A stretch of 64,000 bases of DNA from Notospermus geniculatus (lineage: Eukaryota > Nemertea > Pilidiophora > Heteronemertea > Lineidae): contig NMRB01000862.1 of NCBI GenBank assembly GCA_002633025.1, forward strand, positions 15,670-79,669, given 5' to 3'. The position numbers were made by a program, and so were the translations under genes. Positions 34,560 through 45,240 of the stretch are shown here, in pieces; position 1 is the first letter of the stretch, and every line of letters begins with the position of its first letter. A model generated the notes under the pieces. It was given only the letters and a program-made list of their open reading frames with translations. It was not told the origin of the DNA and did not search any database.

Positions 34560-35281
34560 TCTTTATATATTTATTTATTTTACGGGTGCCTTCGTGTCAA
34601 TAGAGAGGTTAAGAAGTCCTACGATAAACGCTAACGCTAACTTTATTGACGACAATATCGTTACCGTGCAAAAACTACCTTTGTTAGGTTAAGATGGGTA
34701 ACCGGAAAAACGCCGACCGACCGACCCGCCGACCTACCGACCGACTGAAGGACAGAGCAAATCCCTTTCATTCCTCATCAGCGCAGAAATGCATGCACGC
34801 TGGTTTTCTACACCCGTGGCATCACCCCTGCAATGTACAATGCAGTAGATCTATAGGCTATATCACTGATCTTCCAATGAAGCATTTGTCGCAAACGAGT
34901 CAACAAAAACTAAAAAACTAAAAATATGTTCAGTCACTGCTGTGGTCGCAAGGCCGGTCGCCTAGAAAATCACTCGAAAAATCGCAGGTGTGCGCCATGC
35001 TTTAGAGTGTTGATATTTGCGCATGCTATAATTTTCCTCGCAATCGTTATGGCAATGACCTCGGTACAGGATCCTGATTTCATATCACGATGTCACTCAA
35101 TTCCGGAACTCGTTTCGGTCTCCCAGCTATGTTCCTACCGGCGCTGCTATTAATGTCGACAGTAGGCCTAGTTTGGGGCCCATCCGAATGCATCAACACT
35201 CATGACAGCACTGCTCCGTCACATCGCTCGTAACATAGGCATTATGGGTCACAAAACTCGTTACGTAATTTATTTGTAATG
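34560..35281. other. No gene seen
   Basis: CCGACCGACCCGCCGACC near 34720 is a short degenerate CCGA tandem. Nothing else is recognised. Confidence 0.4.
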
Positions 35282-35432
35282 CACAAACACTCCACTCAAC
35301 AATCAGTCTCGTAATGCCACGATGACCCAGATTCGTGGTATAGGCTAACATAGCCCCAACTGATGTAGGCCTATATCTGCTGATCAGTCACTGGTAGGTC
35401 ACTTGCATTGCTGGCATTTTTAGACTGGTCAA
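35282..35432 (+). repeat. Repeat family E
   Basis: CGTAATGCCACGATGACCCA ... ATAGGCTAACATA ... CACTGGTAGGTCACT ... TGGCATTTTTAGACTGG matches the loop of the foldback at 7440-7572. Confidence 0.75.
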
Positions 35433-35548
35433 AGCAGACCCTACACCTGTCTTAGTGAACTTGGCGTTCATTGGAGGAAAATCCAAGGGATTGTTCATTT
35501 GTTCTTCCTGCCATATCCCACAATGCATCACAGCCCGATAAACTTATT

Positions 35549-36269
35549 GGGCCGTATTTACGAAGCGCGATTAGGTCAACACGCGTGTAAATTCATAGTT
35601 ATTCAGGTTAAGGGCCTAGAAAACCATTGTTTTGCTGCCTTGTGGTTTGAATCCCGCGCGTGCGGCACATGCCAAGACGGTCTTGACGTTCCGCGGTTCC
35701 GGTGCGCTGCGTCCTCACAGGCTCTCCGACGATAACAACGACCGCGTGCAGACGACATTTTGCATTTTTTGAGAAGCGAATTGAGAGAGATGTTCTCCTC
35801 TTTTCTGGGCAAATTGCCACATCGACATCCTCAATTTTCGTTTGATGCATAGAAATGCCACAGTGGAGGACAATCTCCAGAATGCCATGTCATGTTATGC
35901 TGTTGAACAATTAAAGATTCATTCGAGACACTCCACTGGTGGCCGTTAGTTACTCGTCTTCCTGCGTACGCCACCTTGTACGCTGCTTGATCGGCAGCGT
36001 TTACTTGCAGGATAATCACCCGTGGTTAACTTTCCTTTGACTAGCCGCAGGAACAACCTACAGGCCTTGTTTACAATCATTCAATTCTTTTCTTCGATCC
36101 TCCTGCACGTAAACGCAGGAATGTTAACCGCGTGTGGTTATCCTGTGGGTAAACACAGATGATCAAGCAGCGTACAAGGTAGCAATACAATGGTTTTCTA
36201 GGCCCTTAATCTGAATAACTATGAATTTACACGCGTGTTGGCCTAATCGCGCTTCGTATAATACGGCCC
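35549..36269. mobile_element. Harbinger-like TIR element, arms about 85 bp
   Basis: GGGCCGTATTTACGAAGCGC and about 65 further bases are inverted at 36185-36269 (ATTACGGCCC-type end). The interior has no transposase. Flanks TTAT and ATAA are compatible with but do not prove a 3-bp duplication. Confidence 0.8.
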
Positions 36270-36879
36270 ATAATCACTGCCGCCATGATATCAGCATTGG
36301 TTTTACACAGGAAATATTTTTCGATTGCGTTTAGGCCCTACTTACTAAACGAATTTGACTGCAGGTGAGAAACGAACTCGGTGAACAGATTACTTGACCA
36401 AGACGATAGCCCCCTGAGGGTGCAATTTTATGGTTCTTTGAAGGCACTAGCGTCCACCAAACGTCCAACATTTTTCCATCGTCGACCACTCTTGGCCCAC
36501 GCTAGTACACAAACATGTACGGTGATGCATAGAAAACCATGCCCAACTGATCTTCATGAAACCGCCAAGGAAAACTGGCAAAACCGTCTTTACTGCACTG
36601 ACACTTAACGTTCTCAGCTCATTATCTGCTGGACACGAGAAAATGACCAACACAGACCGTAACATCAAAAATGGATACAAATGGTCACTTTTTAAAGGCG
36701 TGATTTTTGCCGGTGGAAAAATCAAGGACGAAAATAATGGCTCACTATGGTGACCACGTGACCCAATTACGACTACATGTAAATCTTAGGTTTTGAGGTG
36801 GATGGACCAGGTAATGTAACACCCTACTTCTGACGCGGTTTCATGGAGAATGGTTTCGCGATGCCAGAGAAAAGTATCT
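36270..36879. other. No gene seen
   Basis: Overlapping frames on both strands (36381-36753) show no domain. Confidence 0.4.
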
Positions 36880-37150
36880 GGGACCTTATAAAGAGTTTTC
36901 GCAAAGCCCCCGAAACGCCAACGCGAACGTCTATCCTTTTGTTCGGTGCTCTCTTCGTGGCATCGAACAATGGGTTTGGCGTTCGCGTTTTCGTTTCGGG
37001 GCTTTGCGAAAACTCCGAATTCACAAAGCCCCCGTAACTTTAAGGGTACGCAAATCCTTTGTCAGGCTGATAGTGAACAACAGGTTGTCCGCAAAAGGAC
37101 AATAGTTTGCGCATTCCCGTAAGTTACGGGAGCTTCGTGAATAAGGTCCC
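36880..37150. mobile_element. MITE family F copy 2, interrupted by a second palindrome
   Basis: GGGACCTTAT at 36880 and GGTCCC at 37145-37150 are the ends of the family seen intact at 28773-28906. The copy is split by a palindromic element (about 36893-37015) whose arms start GAGTTTTCGCAAAGCCCCCG. Removing it restores CCTTATTCACAAAGC as in copy 1. Confidence 0.85.
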
Positions 37151-37544
37151 TGGAAACGAAAAATCAAAAAAGCATGAAAATAAAGAGCACCTAATGCCCA
37201 AATATGGCATAGCGTTTTTCTCTGTGGCTCTGTGAAAAAAACGGCAGTTTAGTGTCCTGCAAAATGATATTTGAATGAATAAACTTTGACGAAGGAGGTT
37301 GTTGGTAGACATGGTTAAATCCAACCTATTGTGGCGTTATTGTATGATAAAGCAAAGGAGGCCACGACCTCACTATTAAATGCTGTGATTGTGATATAGT
37401 GCTGTCAATCATAGGCCCAGCTGTTGTACATGGTTTACCTACTTTACATCTATCTAATCTAGGGTGTTGGATTTAGATTAGGATTATTTTCTCCTGGGCA
37501 GTCTTTGAAGTCGGAAGCCGGGGGTAGAGCGGTGTGTCGAAGCT
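37151..37544 (+). other. Region upstream of ETNK exon 1, probable promoter/5' UTR
   Basis: Lies immediately upstream of the inferred start codon. I see no clear TATA box or initiator. An in-frame TGA near 37507 precedes the ATG, supporting the chosen start. Confidence 0.35.
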
Positions 37545-37691
37545 ATGTCGATCGTTGACGGGGCAGACGTACCCCGACGGGAGATCCCGACTTTGGATGT
37601 GACAATAGATATCGAACGAGCGGAAGAAGAGGCTCATAAAGTTTTGTCTCAAGTTAGAAGACGGTGGAAGAAAGACGATATCAAATTAAAG
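37545..37691 (+). CDS. ETNK: Ethanolamine kinase-like, exon 1
   Basis: Ethanolamine kinase phosphorylates ethanolamine with ATP in the cytosol, the first step of the CDP-ethanolamine route to phosphatidylethanolamine. This exon encodes 49 residues from ATG. The block PTLDVTIDIERAEEEAHKVL and RRRWKKDDIKLK fits the ETNK N-terminus (PxLxVTV..., then HWxxxxVxL), not choline kinase. It ends at AAG followed by GTGTGT, a weaker donor, in phase 0, the same place the family's first intron falls as I remember it. An in-frame stop lies upstream of the ATG. The following exons join without frame breaks, so I take the gene as expressed and intact in this part. ETNK1 versus ETNK2 cannot be told apart. Confidence 0.75.
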
Positions 37692-38024
37692 GTGTGTAGC
37701 CAACGGGTTCGGTGATTTATGCGGGAAACATTCTTTCGAGATGCTGGATCTTATGCCGCCCTTTCACGTCCAATATTATTGCACAATATCAGGATCAAAA
37801 TGGGCAATATTATTGCCAATCTTTCTTCCACCCATCATGCCAGAAGCAAATACCCCTATTTTTGGCCCCATGTGCAATTGGTTGTGTAGACTATGGCTCG
37901 CTTTAGGCCTACGCTGGCGGTCTTGGGCGCAGACGTGCCTCGGCTTCATTGATAGGTACATGTAGGCCTACCCTCTAGTACAGGACGGAGTTTCCAGTAT
38001 CAAGCCATATCACAAAAAAATGAA
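37692..38024. other. Start of ETNK intron 1, no further feature
   Basis: Intron 1 spans 37692-40647 and contains the repeats listed below. No additional exon is needed by the protein alignment. Confidence 0.5.
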
Positions 38025-38079
38025 TAATCTGTTACTCTAATCTCACAGATTTCAAATCTGTGAAATTAGAGGTAACAGA
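38025..38079. repeat. Short hairpin
   Basis: AATCTGTTAC, CTAATCTCACAGATTT and the inverse AAATCTGTGAAATTAG, GGTAACAGATT form an imperfect stem with no loop. Confidence 0.8.
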
Positions 38080-38150
38080 TTTTTCTGTGTTCCGTGGCCC
38101 CTGTTGAAAATTCAAACGGTCTCTATAGCTGTCTTTTGTATGGAAACATC

Positions 38151-38270
38151 AGGGAGGTTTCGCAAGCGCCCGGTTAGGCCCTACGACGACGTTTATCTAT
38201 TGTGTGGGTATACCCAAACAATAGATAAACGTCGTCGTATGACCTAACCGGGCGCTTGCGAAACCTCCCT
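38151..38270. repeat. 120-bp near-perfect palindrome without spacer
   Basis: Arms of 60 bp (38151-38210, 38211-38270) start AGGGAGGTTTCGCAAGCGCC and differ at three positions. This is a recent, fully palindromic MITE. Confidence 0.92.
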
Positions 38271-38335
38271 AATGAACACTAAAAAACGGACATCGGTTCA
38301 CCAATAGACAGAAAGTCAATCCTCATTGATTTTTA

Positions 38336-38890
38336 GCTCACTGTGGTGAGCTATTACAATGGTGATGCGTCCGTCGTCCGTCGTCGTCGTCGGCCGTCGT
38401 CGTCCGTTAGCAGGGCACGTTTCGTAACCGCTGGAGCTATTGATCTGAAACTTGGTACATATATACCCCTAGGTCAGATGACCCACGACACCAAGTTTCG
38501 GTTCCATTCGACTCTCAGTTTGGCCACCAGGTGGTGGAAACCAAAAACACAAAAAGTGCAATAACTCCTGAACTAATGACTAGATCATCTCCAAATTTTT
38601 ATCAGAGGTGTAGCTAATAAGGATACATAACATATATTACGGGTTTTTGATTTGACCTACTTTTCAAGGTCACAGAGGTCAAAGTTCGACAAAAGTGACG
38701 AACCTGCCACAGTTTGTCATTATTTCACCGAGCGACTTCATATCTTGCATAAACATGCATTGGAGGGGTACCTCAAAAAATACCAAGTTTCGGCCTGATT
38801 GGACATCCAGTATGGCCACCAGGTGGCGTAACCTGAAAATCAAGCAAGTGCTATTACTCGGGAATGGCTTGACGCAGAGCGCTCAAATTT
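38336..38890 (+). repeat. Repeat family D
   Basis: Begins with the hairpin AGCTCACTGTGGTGAGCT, then CGTCCGTCGTCCGTCGTCGT, then GGGCACGTTTCGTAACCGCT. It matches 18588-19205 inverted. It merges at 38800 into family A, sharing the GGCCACCAGGTGG word. Confidence 0.85.
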
Positions 38891-39382
38891 AATATTTACC
38901 TCCATCTAGATGATCTTTACATGCATGTCAAATTTCGGCCTGATTTAACTTCAAACATGGCCACCAGGTGCCGTAACCCAAAAATCATCAAAGTGCTGTA
39001 ACTCAGGAACGCCTTAACCCAAAGTGCTCCAATGTGCTATGTGGCCCCCAGCAGATGACCTTTATGTCCATGTGAAGTTTCGGCCCGTTCGGACATCCAA
39101 TATGGCCGCCAGGTGGCGTAACCCGAAAATCATCAAAGTGCTGTAACTCAGGAACAACTTGGCCTAAGGCACTTCAATGTGCTATGTGGCCCCCTGCAGA
39201 TGACCTTTATGTGCATGTGAAGTTCCAGCCCAATCGGACATCCAATATGGCCGCCAGGTGGCATAACCTAAAAATCATCAAAGTCCTACCTGGGAATGAC
39301 TTGACCCAGATTGCTCATAACTCCCTCTATCATTAGACTATTACATCCAACCCAGTGAGCACATGGTCCATGGACCATTTTT
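38891..39382 (+). repeat. Repeat family A, three units
   Basis: Same unit and same terminal ACATGGTCCATGGACCATTT as 1040-1425. Confidence 0.85.
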
Positions 39383-39465
39383 GTTACGCTAGATCTATTT
39401 CTGAAGAGAGACACGCCCACCGCCGATCGTAATGATTCCAATTAATACTTACGAGTATAGTCTAG

Positions 39466-40532
39466 GAGCTACCAAAGATTTAATGCACATCTCAAGTACA
39501 AAAAGTTTTTTGTAGTCCGGACGCAGAACGATAAAGTGTGACATTTTGAATAACAGCAATTTTTTGCATTTTTTGTATCTCCAAATGACAGATATTCAGA
39601 ATCAGCCGGGTGGCACTCTGGCACCCTTGAGCGTTTTGAGAAAGTCCCGTTTGAATTTTTGGAACTGACTTTATCATTGGACGTCAGCTGACGCAACAAC
39701 TGAGCTTTGTACAGGAGAATGGGACCCGATGTACAGCTAACTTTTAAATGGTTGGATTTACACCCCATAAATGTATTACCAACAGATTGAAACATGGTGC
39801 CTCAGAAGCAGACAAGCATGTTCTTAATTGTTTTCAGTAGTTTTGTAATAAGAAATGACGCTTTTTATGTAAATTAACACAAAATGAATCAAAATACATA
39901 AAAATGCCGTTTCCAATTACATAACCAGTTAAAAATTACTAAAAACATGCTTATATGATTACGAGGCACCATGTTTCTATCTGTTGATAATACATTTGTG
40001 GGGTGTAAATCCAACCATTTAAAAGTTAGCTGTACATCGGGTCCCATTCTCCTGTACAAAGCTCAGTCGTTGCGTCAGCTAACGTGCAATGATAAAGTCA
40101 GTTCCAAAAATTCAAACGCGAATTTCTCAAAACTCTCAAGGGTGCCAAGGTGGCACTCGACGGATTCGGATTCCACACCCTCCAAATGTATGAAAACTGG
40201 GAAAAAATGCTGTTATTCAAAAAGAAACACCTAAGCCCAAAATCGGGGTTTGCATCCGGACTTTTGGGTTTGTGGGTTAGTTTCTATCCCACTGACCACA
40301 AAAACCTAGTTCTTAAGTTCCGAAAATGGTGCGTTTAGGAGATACAGCCGTTTAAATTTTGGGTACTGGCTTTAACATTGGAGCAAAATCAGTGCATTGT
40401 ACAGGGGCTTGGAAACTGATGTACAACTAACTTTTAAATGGGTGGCTTGTGGTCAGTCGTGGGAGAGAAACTAACCCACAAACCCAAAAAAGTTTTTGTA
40501 CTTGAGATGTGCATTAAATCGTTGTTAGCTCC
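39466..40532. mobile_element. Foldback element with nested inverted repeat in right arm
   Basis: Left arm 39466-39795 and right arm 39966-40532 pair. Their mirror-image open frames (NTFxGCKSNHLKVSCTSGP) reflect DNA identity. The right arm carries an extra 230-bp segment (about 40258-40490) with its own arms, TTTTGGGTTTGTGGGTTAGT and inverse, whose interior is itself related to the arms. Lies in ETNK intron 1, ending about 115 bp before exon 2. Confidence 0.8.
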
Positions 40533-40647
40533 TGCATTATTAGGTTAGAACAGTACTGATGTAATCCGATAATCTGAACACACTCGAGACTGAAATCTCC
40601 TGAAATCTACATGTAGTCTAGAGTGCTACTTTGAGCTTAATTTCCAG

Positions 40648-40913
40648 AGTCAGGGAGTAGGTTTCATCAACCTCGTCCTCACAGCCTACGTGGGTGATCA
40701 CTCCGACGCCGTCATCCTCCGCACCTACATGGGCAGGATGCCGATCTTGTGCGACAAGAAGCGGGAGGAACGCATCATGAGGTTGCTACACGAGATTCGG
40801 CTTCATCCCGAAGTCCACTGTTTCTATAACAACGGTTGTTGCTACGAATTTTTTCAAGGGCAGAATTTTTCTTGGACAGGATTTTCGGAATTCGAGGATA
40901 TCAAGATAACCAA
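40648..40913 (+). CDS. ETNK: Ethanolamine kinase-like, exon 2
   Basis: Acceptor TTAATTTCCAG, then 88 codons and two bases, then donor GTACGT. It encodes the small-lobe core. AYVGDHSDAVILRTYMG matches the YVGNxxDxVLVRxYG block. EVHCFYNNGCCYEFFQGQ matches the family's LYCxFxNGLCYEFIxGxxL block (nucleotide-pocket hinge). The usual GGITNxL loop reads GVGFINLVL here, an unusual substitution in a conserved turn. Phase 0 at entry and phase 2 at exit, both matching the neighbours. The frame happens to stay open past the donor to 41085, but that extension does not resemble the family. Confidence 0.85.
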
Positions 40914-41494
40914 GTACGTTTGGCGCTCAATTTTTGTAAAAATGTCCCTCTTTTCCGCTAAGGCCTATGGAGGAGATTTTGAATGCATACACAGACTGCA
41001 CTCATATGCGACGCCCCGCCCTATCCTCTCAAAACAGGGTCTGAGACATCTACTATGGCAAGCGGTTTGTCCATTTATTCCATAAACTAAGTTTTTGTTC
41101 TGGAAACTTAGTTTATGGGTCCAAAAACTAAGTTTTTGCTCGCATAACTATGGTTTTGCTCTTGGAACTCATATTTCAACTCCAGAACTGCAGTTCCAAG
41201 ACCAAATGGACAAAAACTTAGTTTCTGCTCGGTAAAAACTCAGTTTATGGACGGTACGGCCAGAAACTTAGTTTATGCGGCTAAAAACTTAGTTTCTGAG
41301 CAAAAACTAAGTTTCCAATATGAAACCTTAGTTCTGCGTCCCCCAGAACTATCATTATGCTCCAGAACTAACATTCTGGTCCAAAAACCAAGTTTGTGGA
41401 TGCAAAAACTTAGTTTCTGGGCAAAAACTAAGTTTTTAACCGTAACCTATGTTTTATACCTCTGCTCCATTGTCACACTTCTGCAAACAGTATA

Positions 41495-42052
41495 CCGGAT
41501 TGTTCCCCCAATACCGCGCACAGTGTATGAAATCGCCATGAATGGGGGCGGATACCAGGAAAAGGTGACGATGGTTCATAATTGGTGGATTCATGTCACG
41601 AGGGGTCTGCGGTAAATTGCAGTATTGATGAGGGGTTGGACTAGTGACCTCATTGGAAGAAAGTTTGCTGAGTGTCCACAATCGATCATCAGTCAATAGT
41701 GTCAATCACTTTTCAACCACTGACCGTAATCATTTTGTGGTGATGATGTTCGTTTCAATCGGGGTAATCGTGTAATTGTGTGGCGGTCCTGGAAAACCCG
41801 TCGGAAGTCGCTGAGTGATCAACAGGGGTTGTTAGATTTTGCCTGTGCATTGATCGACTACTGTTCACCTGTTACCGCATTCCCCATGTTCCCAGGGCCG
41901 CATTCCTGGCCAAGTTCACGAGGGTACAACTGATCAAATCAGTATTCATGAGTGAAGAGCATGGGCATGGTAGGCGTGGAAAATAGGCCCTTGTCCGCCT
42001 CAGTATGATAATTTTACGTTTGTAGACTGCGCGGTATTGGGGAACAATCCGG
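41495..42052. mobile_element. Nested Tc1/mariner-type MITE, TA duplication proven by other arm
   Basis: A 558-bp element with ends CCGGATTGTTCCCC and inverse, and TA on both sides. The right arm of the host foldback (about 43890-43905) keeps the joined ATATATGATAAATAAAAAGG, i.e. the empty site with a single TA. Confidence 0.85.
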
Positions 42053-42401
42053 TATGATAAATAAAAAGGCAATTTCCAGAGTGTTTGCGAATTTTCGACC
42101 CCAATCGGGGTCTTCTTCAGGCTGGGACTTTACAATCCGAAACTCTAGAACAGACTGAGCTGAAACCCAAATGTAGATATGAAGTATCCCATCCAAACAG
42201 GACGTGAGAGCAATTAAGGAAAGAAAAGAGTACAAGCCCCAAAAGTTGGTTGCTCAACCTAACAGAAATGTAATTATTGAATGTAAGGCTTGACAAGGCT
42301 GAAGGGAAGGGGGTAGATAAAATATAGCTTGGAGGAATTAAACTAACAGTATAATTATACTAACAGTATAATACCCCCAAGACTATAGTAAGAGTAATTT
42401 A

Positions 42402-42948
42402 CTCTAGTTTCATGGATTTAAGACCGGTTCTGGATATTCAAGCCACGCCCACTCTGTATAACTTTGGCCTCATGGTTCGAATCCATGAATAGAGCTGACC
42501 GTGTATGATTGACGTCTTGCCTGCCCCTTTGTGCTATGTTTACATCACAATTCGTCAGCAATGCCTGTATAACCGATGCCGAATGAATAGGCCTGCCGCA
42601 CTCACTGCCGTGGGTTTTGCATAACGACAAGCACGGATAACTAGGCCCACCAGTAGGCCTACACAGGTGTTATTTGTTGAACACTTCTGTGAATTACCCT
42701 GTTACGTCATGGTCCCCTCCCCCCGAACGACAAAACCAAAAGGAAAGTTAATCAATCGCACGGTACACAGACCACAAACAGCAATCTGTTTATCAGTACT
42801 GACAACCACAAGTCACTTTCAGCCCGCCAGCACCAGCGGAAAATGTGCGCCAATGAACTACAAGAAACCGCGGCCTATTCACGCTGTCCTACACTGGGGC
42901 GGTCACAGGCACTTATAATGAACCGGTCTTAAATCCATGAAACTAGAG
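42402..42948. mobile_element. Second nested TA element, empty site in other arm
   Basis: A 547-bp element with 29-bp inverted repeats starting CTCTAGTTTCATGGATTTAA. It is flanked by TA (42400-42401, 42949-42950). The right arm near 43440 reads (inverse) GAGTAATTTATATTAAACAA, the sequence expected without it. Confidence 0.9.
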
Positions 42949-44637
42949 TATATTAAACAAATGTATGAGGAAGTGATAACAAAACTATCACCCCCTCAGG
43001 CCTCAACACCAGGTGCTGAGTTTCTGATAACCTCGCAGCTTCCCCTTAGTGTCAGGGCCAAAAACGATTTGGCATGGGGTTCCTTCCCCTTTTTTTTCTT
43101 TTAATAGGGCCGTTGCTTTGGAAGACTGTAGCTCGGGCCGGGGGACAGGGGTCCTTTCACTAGGCCTTGTCTTCCATTGCTCTTCTCCTATTTTGTTCGC
43201 TGGTCAGTGCTTTGCAACCCCTCTTTTCCCTTAGTAGACCCTTTTCCTTGGAGGACAGGGTTCCTCTTTTTAGGCCTTTGTCTTCCATTGTCTGTTTCGA
43301 AATTTTCGTTGGTCAGGGTTTTGTAGTTGCCGTTCACCTAGGCTTCCTTTCTTTACTGTTGCCCCTTCATTTCTTATTATCTTGCTCTTCATTTCTTTTT
43401 CTAGGCCTAATTTGTTATCACTTCCTCATACATTTGTTTAATATAAATTACTCTTGGGGGTTATTATTAAACATATATTTTATTTCATCTAAGAAACTCA
43501 TATACAGTAGATTAACTGGGGATTCTCAAGAAGGCTCGTGGCCTATTATTAGAGTCTCCCCTAGTCTTGGGGGTATTATACTGTTAGTATAATTATACTG
43601 TTAGTTTAATTCCTCCAAGCTATATTTTATATACCCCCTTCCCTTCAGCCTAGTCAAGCCTTACATTCACTAATTACATTTCTGTTAGGTTGAGGAACCA
43701 ACTTTTGGGGCTTGTACTCTTTTCTTTCCTTAATTGCTGTCACGTCCTGTTTGGATGGGGTACTTCATATCCACATTTGGGTTTCAGCTCAGTCTGTTCT
43801 AGAGTTTCGGATTGTAAAGTTCCAGCCTGAAAAAGACCCCGGTTGGGGTCGAAAATTCGCAAACACTCTGGAAATTGCCTTTTTATTTATCATATATTGT
43901 GTGACAATCTTTGTGGTTTTCTTCTCTCTGCACACAGTATACGCATTCTACGATCGGGGACGAGGTATAAAACACAAGTTATAAGAACTATTGTTTTATA
44001 CCTCGTCCCCGATCGTACAATACATAATGTGAGCACAGGTTGGATAGGCCTAATGGAGCCGAGGTATAAAACATAGGTTACGGTTAAAAACTTAGTTTTT
44101 GCCCAGAAACTAAGTTTTTACATCCAGAAACTTGGTTTTTGGACCAGAATGTTAGTTCTGGAGCATAATGATAGTTCCGGGGGAGGCAGAACTAATGTTT
44201 CAGATTGGAAACTAATCATAGTTTTTGCTCAGAAACCAAGTTTTTAGCCGCATAAACTAAATTTCTGGCCTTACCATCCATAAACTAAGTTTTTGCCGAA
44301 TAGAAACTAAGTTTTTGTCCATCTGGTCTTTGAACTACAGTTCTGGAGTTGAAACATGAGTTCCAAGAGCAAAACCCGAGTTATGCGAGCAAAAACGTAG
44401 TTTTTGGACCCATAAACTAAGTATTTCCAGAGCAAAAACTTAGTTTATGGAATAAATGAACAAGCCGCTTGCCATATATCCTCCCTTGTGGGGCAAGTAA
44501 CCTGAATCGCAGGATGCCCTGCATACGTTTTAGGGGCAGCACCTACGTACACGAAAAACGATCTTACGCCGGCAGCTTTGGACCAATACCAAATCAATTG
44601 ATAAAACCTCTAATTTGATGTCGTAACTTCCTTTTAG

Positions 44638-44802
44638 AGCCTGCTTTCGGGAACTCTCTAAGCTCCACTGCAGTCGAACCCGCGACCTTGCCGTGAATAA
44701 GTTCAACATCAGCACCAAGAACATGATGTCGGACCTCCTCCAGCGGATCCTGACACTTTATCCAACGAAAATCATCATTGACGATCCAGGAGCCCAAGAA
44801 AT
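44638..44802 (+). CDS. ETNK: Ethanolamine kinase-like, exon 3
   Basis: Acceptor CTTCCTTTTAG, donor GTAAGT, 165 bp. The first base completes the codon left by exon 2, giving KACFRELSKLH, which fits the family's RxLAKIHxI helix. The rest (NMMSDLLQRILTLYP) fits the variable helical region before the catalytic loop. No stop in the required frame; both other frames contain stops. Confidence 0.85.
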
Positions 44803-45097
44803 GTAAGTTTGTCTAATCAGTTTATTCGCAAGGTTGTAGTAGGACCAATTTGGTTGTCACCATCCTTTCTAAAAAGTGGAATATCACCCTCCCAAAGCAG
44901 GGTTATTTTACCTCGCTCCTATTCATCCACTCACACATGACTTCCTATGCGAGAGCATGAAGAGAGGCGAGACCAAAGCCCTGCTAAGGGAGGATACGGA
45001 AGACAGAAAACGAGCCATTCGTTCCGGATTGGAATGACCGTAGGCCTAGGCTTCGTTGATATGCGCAAACGTTTTAAGGAATGGGACTTGATTTCAG

Positions 45098-45240
45098 ACT
45101 TGAAACCATGGAACCTACTAAGGAACAGCTCGAGAGTGAAGCGATCACGGTATGTGAAATGGTTAGGGGGCTTGATCTTGATCTGTGCCTCTGTCACGTT
45201 GATGCTAACCCGACCAACTACGTCTACAACAAAGAGACAG
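45098..45240 (+). CDS. ETNK: Ethanolamine kinase-like, exon 4 (catalytic loop)
   Basis: Acceptor GACTTGATTTCAG, donor GTAAGT, 143 bp. It encodes CLCHVDANPTNYVYNKETG, the kinase catalytic loop. The family pattern HNDLxxxNI is HVDANPTNY here, so the catalytic Asp and the metal-binding Asn (HxDxxxxN) are kept while the usual Asn after His is Val. Exit phase 1. Intron 3 before it is only 295 bp. Confidence 0.88.

Larger units (their letters stand above)
41054..44476. mobile_element. Giant 3.4-kb foldback filling ETNK intron 2
   Basis: Ends TATGGCAAGCSGYTTGT face each other. The outer 400 bp of each arm (41054-41465 and 44044-44476) is a degenerate array of AAACTTAGTTTTTG motifs in both orientations. 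Arms continue inward (42053-42401 and 42949-43010 against 43405-43895). The left arm carries two nested TA elements missing from the right arm; the right arm carries a separate hairpin (about 43955-44030, ACGATCGGGGACGAGGTATA). The 43011-43404 loop has a degenerate TTGTCTTCCATTG duplication and no transposase. No clear target duplication was found. Confidence 0.85.

Noticed and set aside
39469-40234. Two similar open frames, one on each strand
   Set aside because: They are mirror images because they lie in the two arms of a foldback; identity is at DNA level and gives no evidence of protein selection.
40914-41085. Extension of ETNK exon 2 frame to a stop at 41085
   Set aside because: Residues after the GTACGT donor do not match the family, and the exon 3 junction restores the RELSKLH helix.
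43167-43592. 141-codon hydrophobic plus frame in the giant foldback loop
   Set aside because: Composition is Leu/Phe/Ser from T-rich DNA, it crosses into the right arm, and no transposase motif is present.
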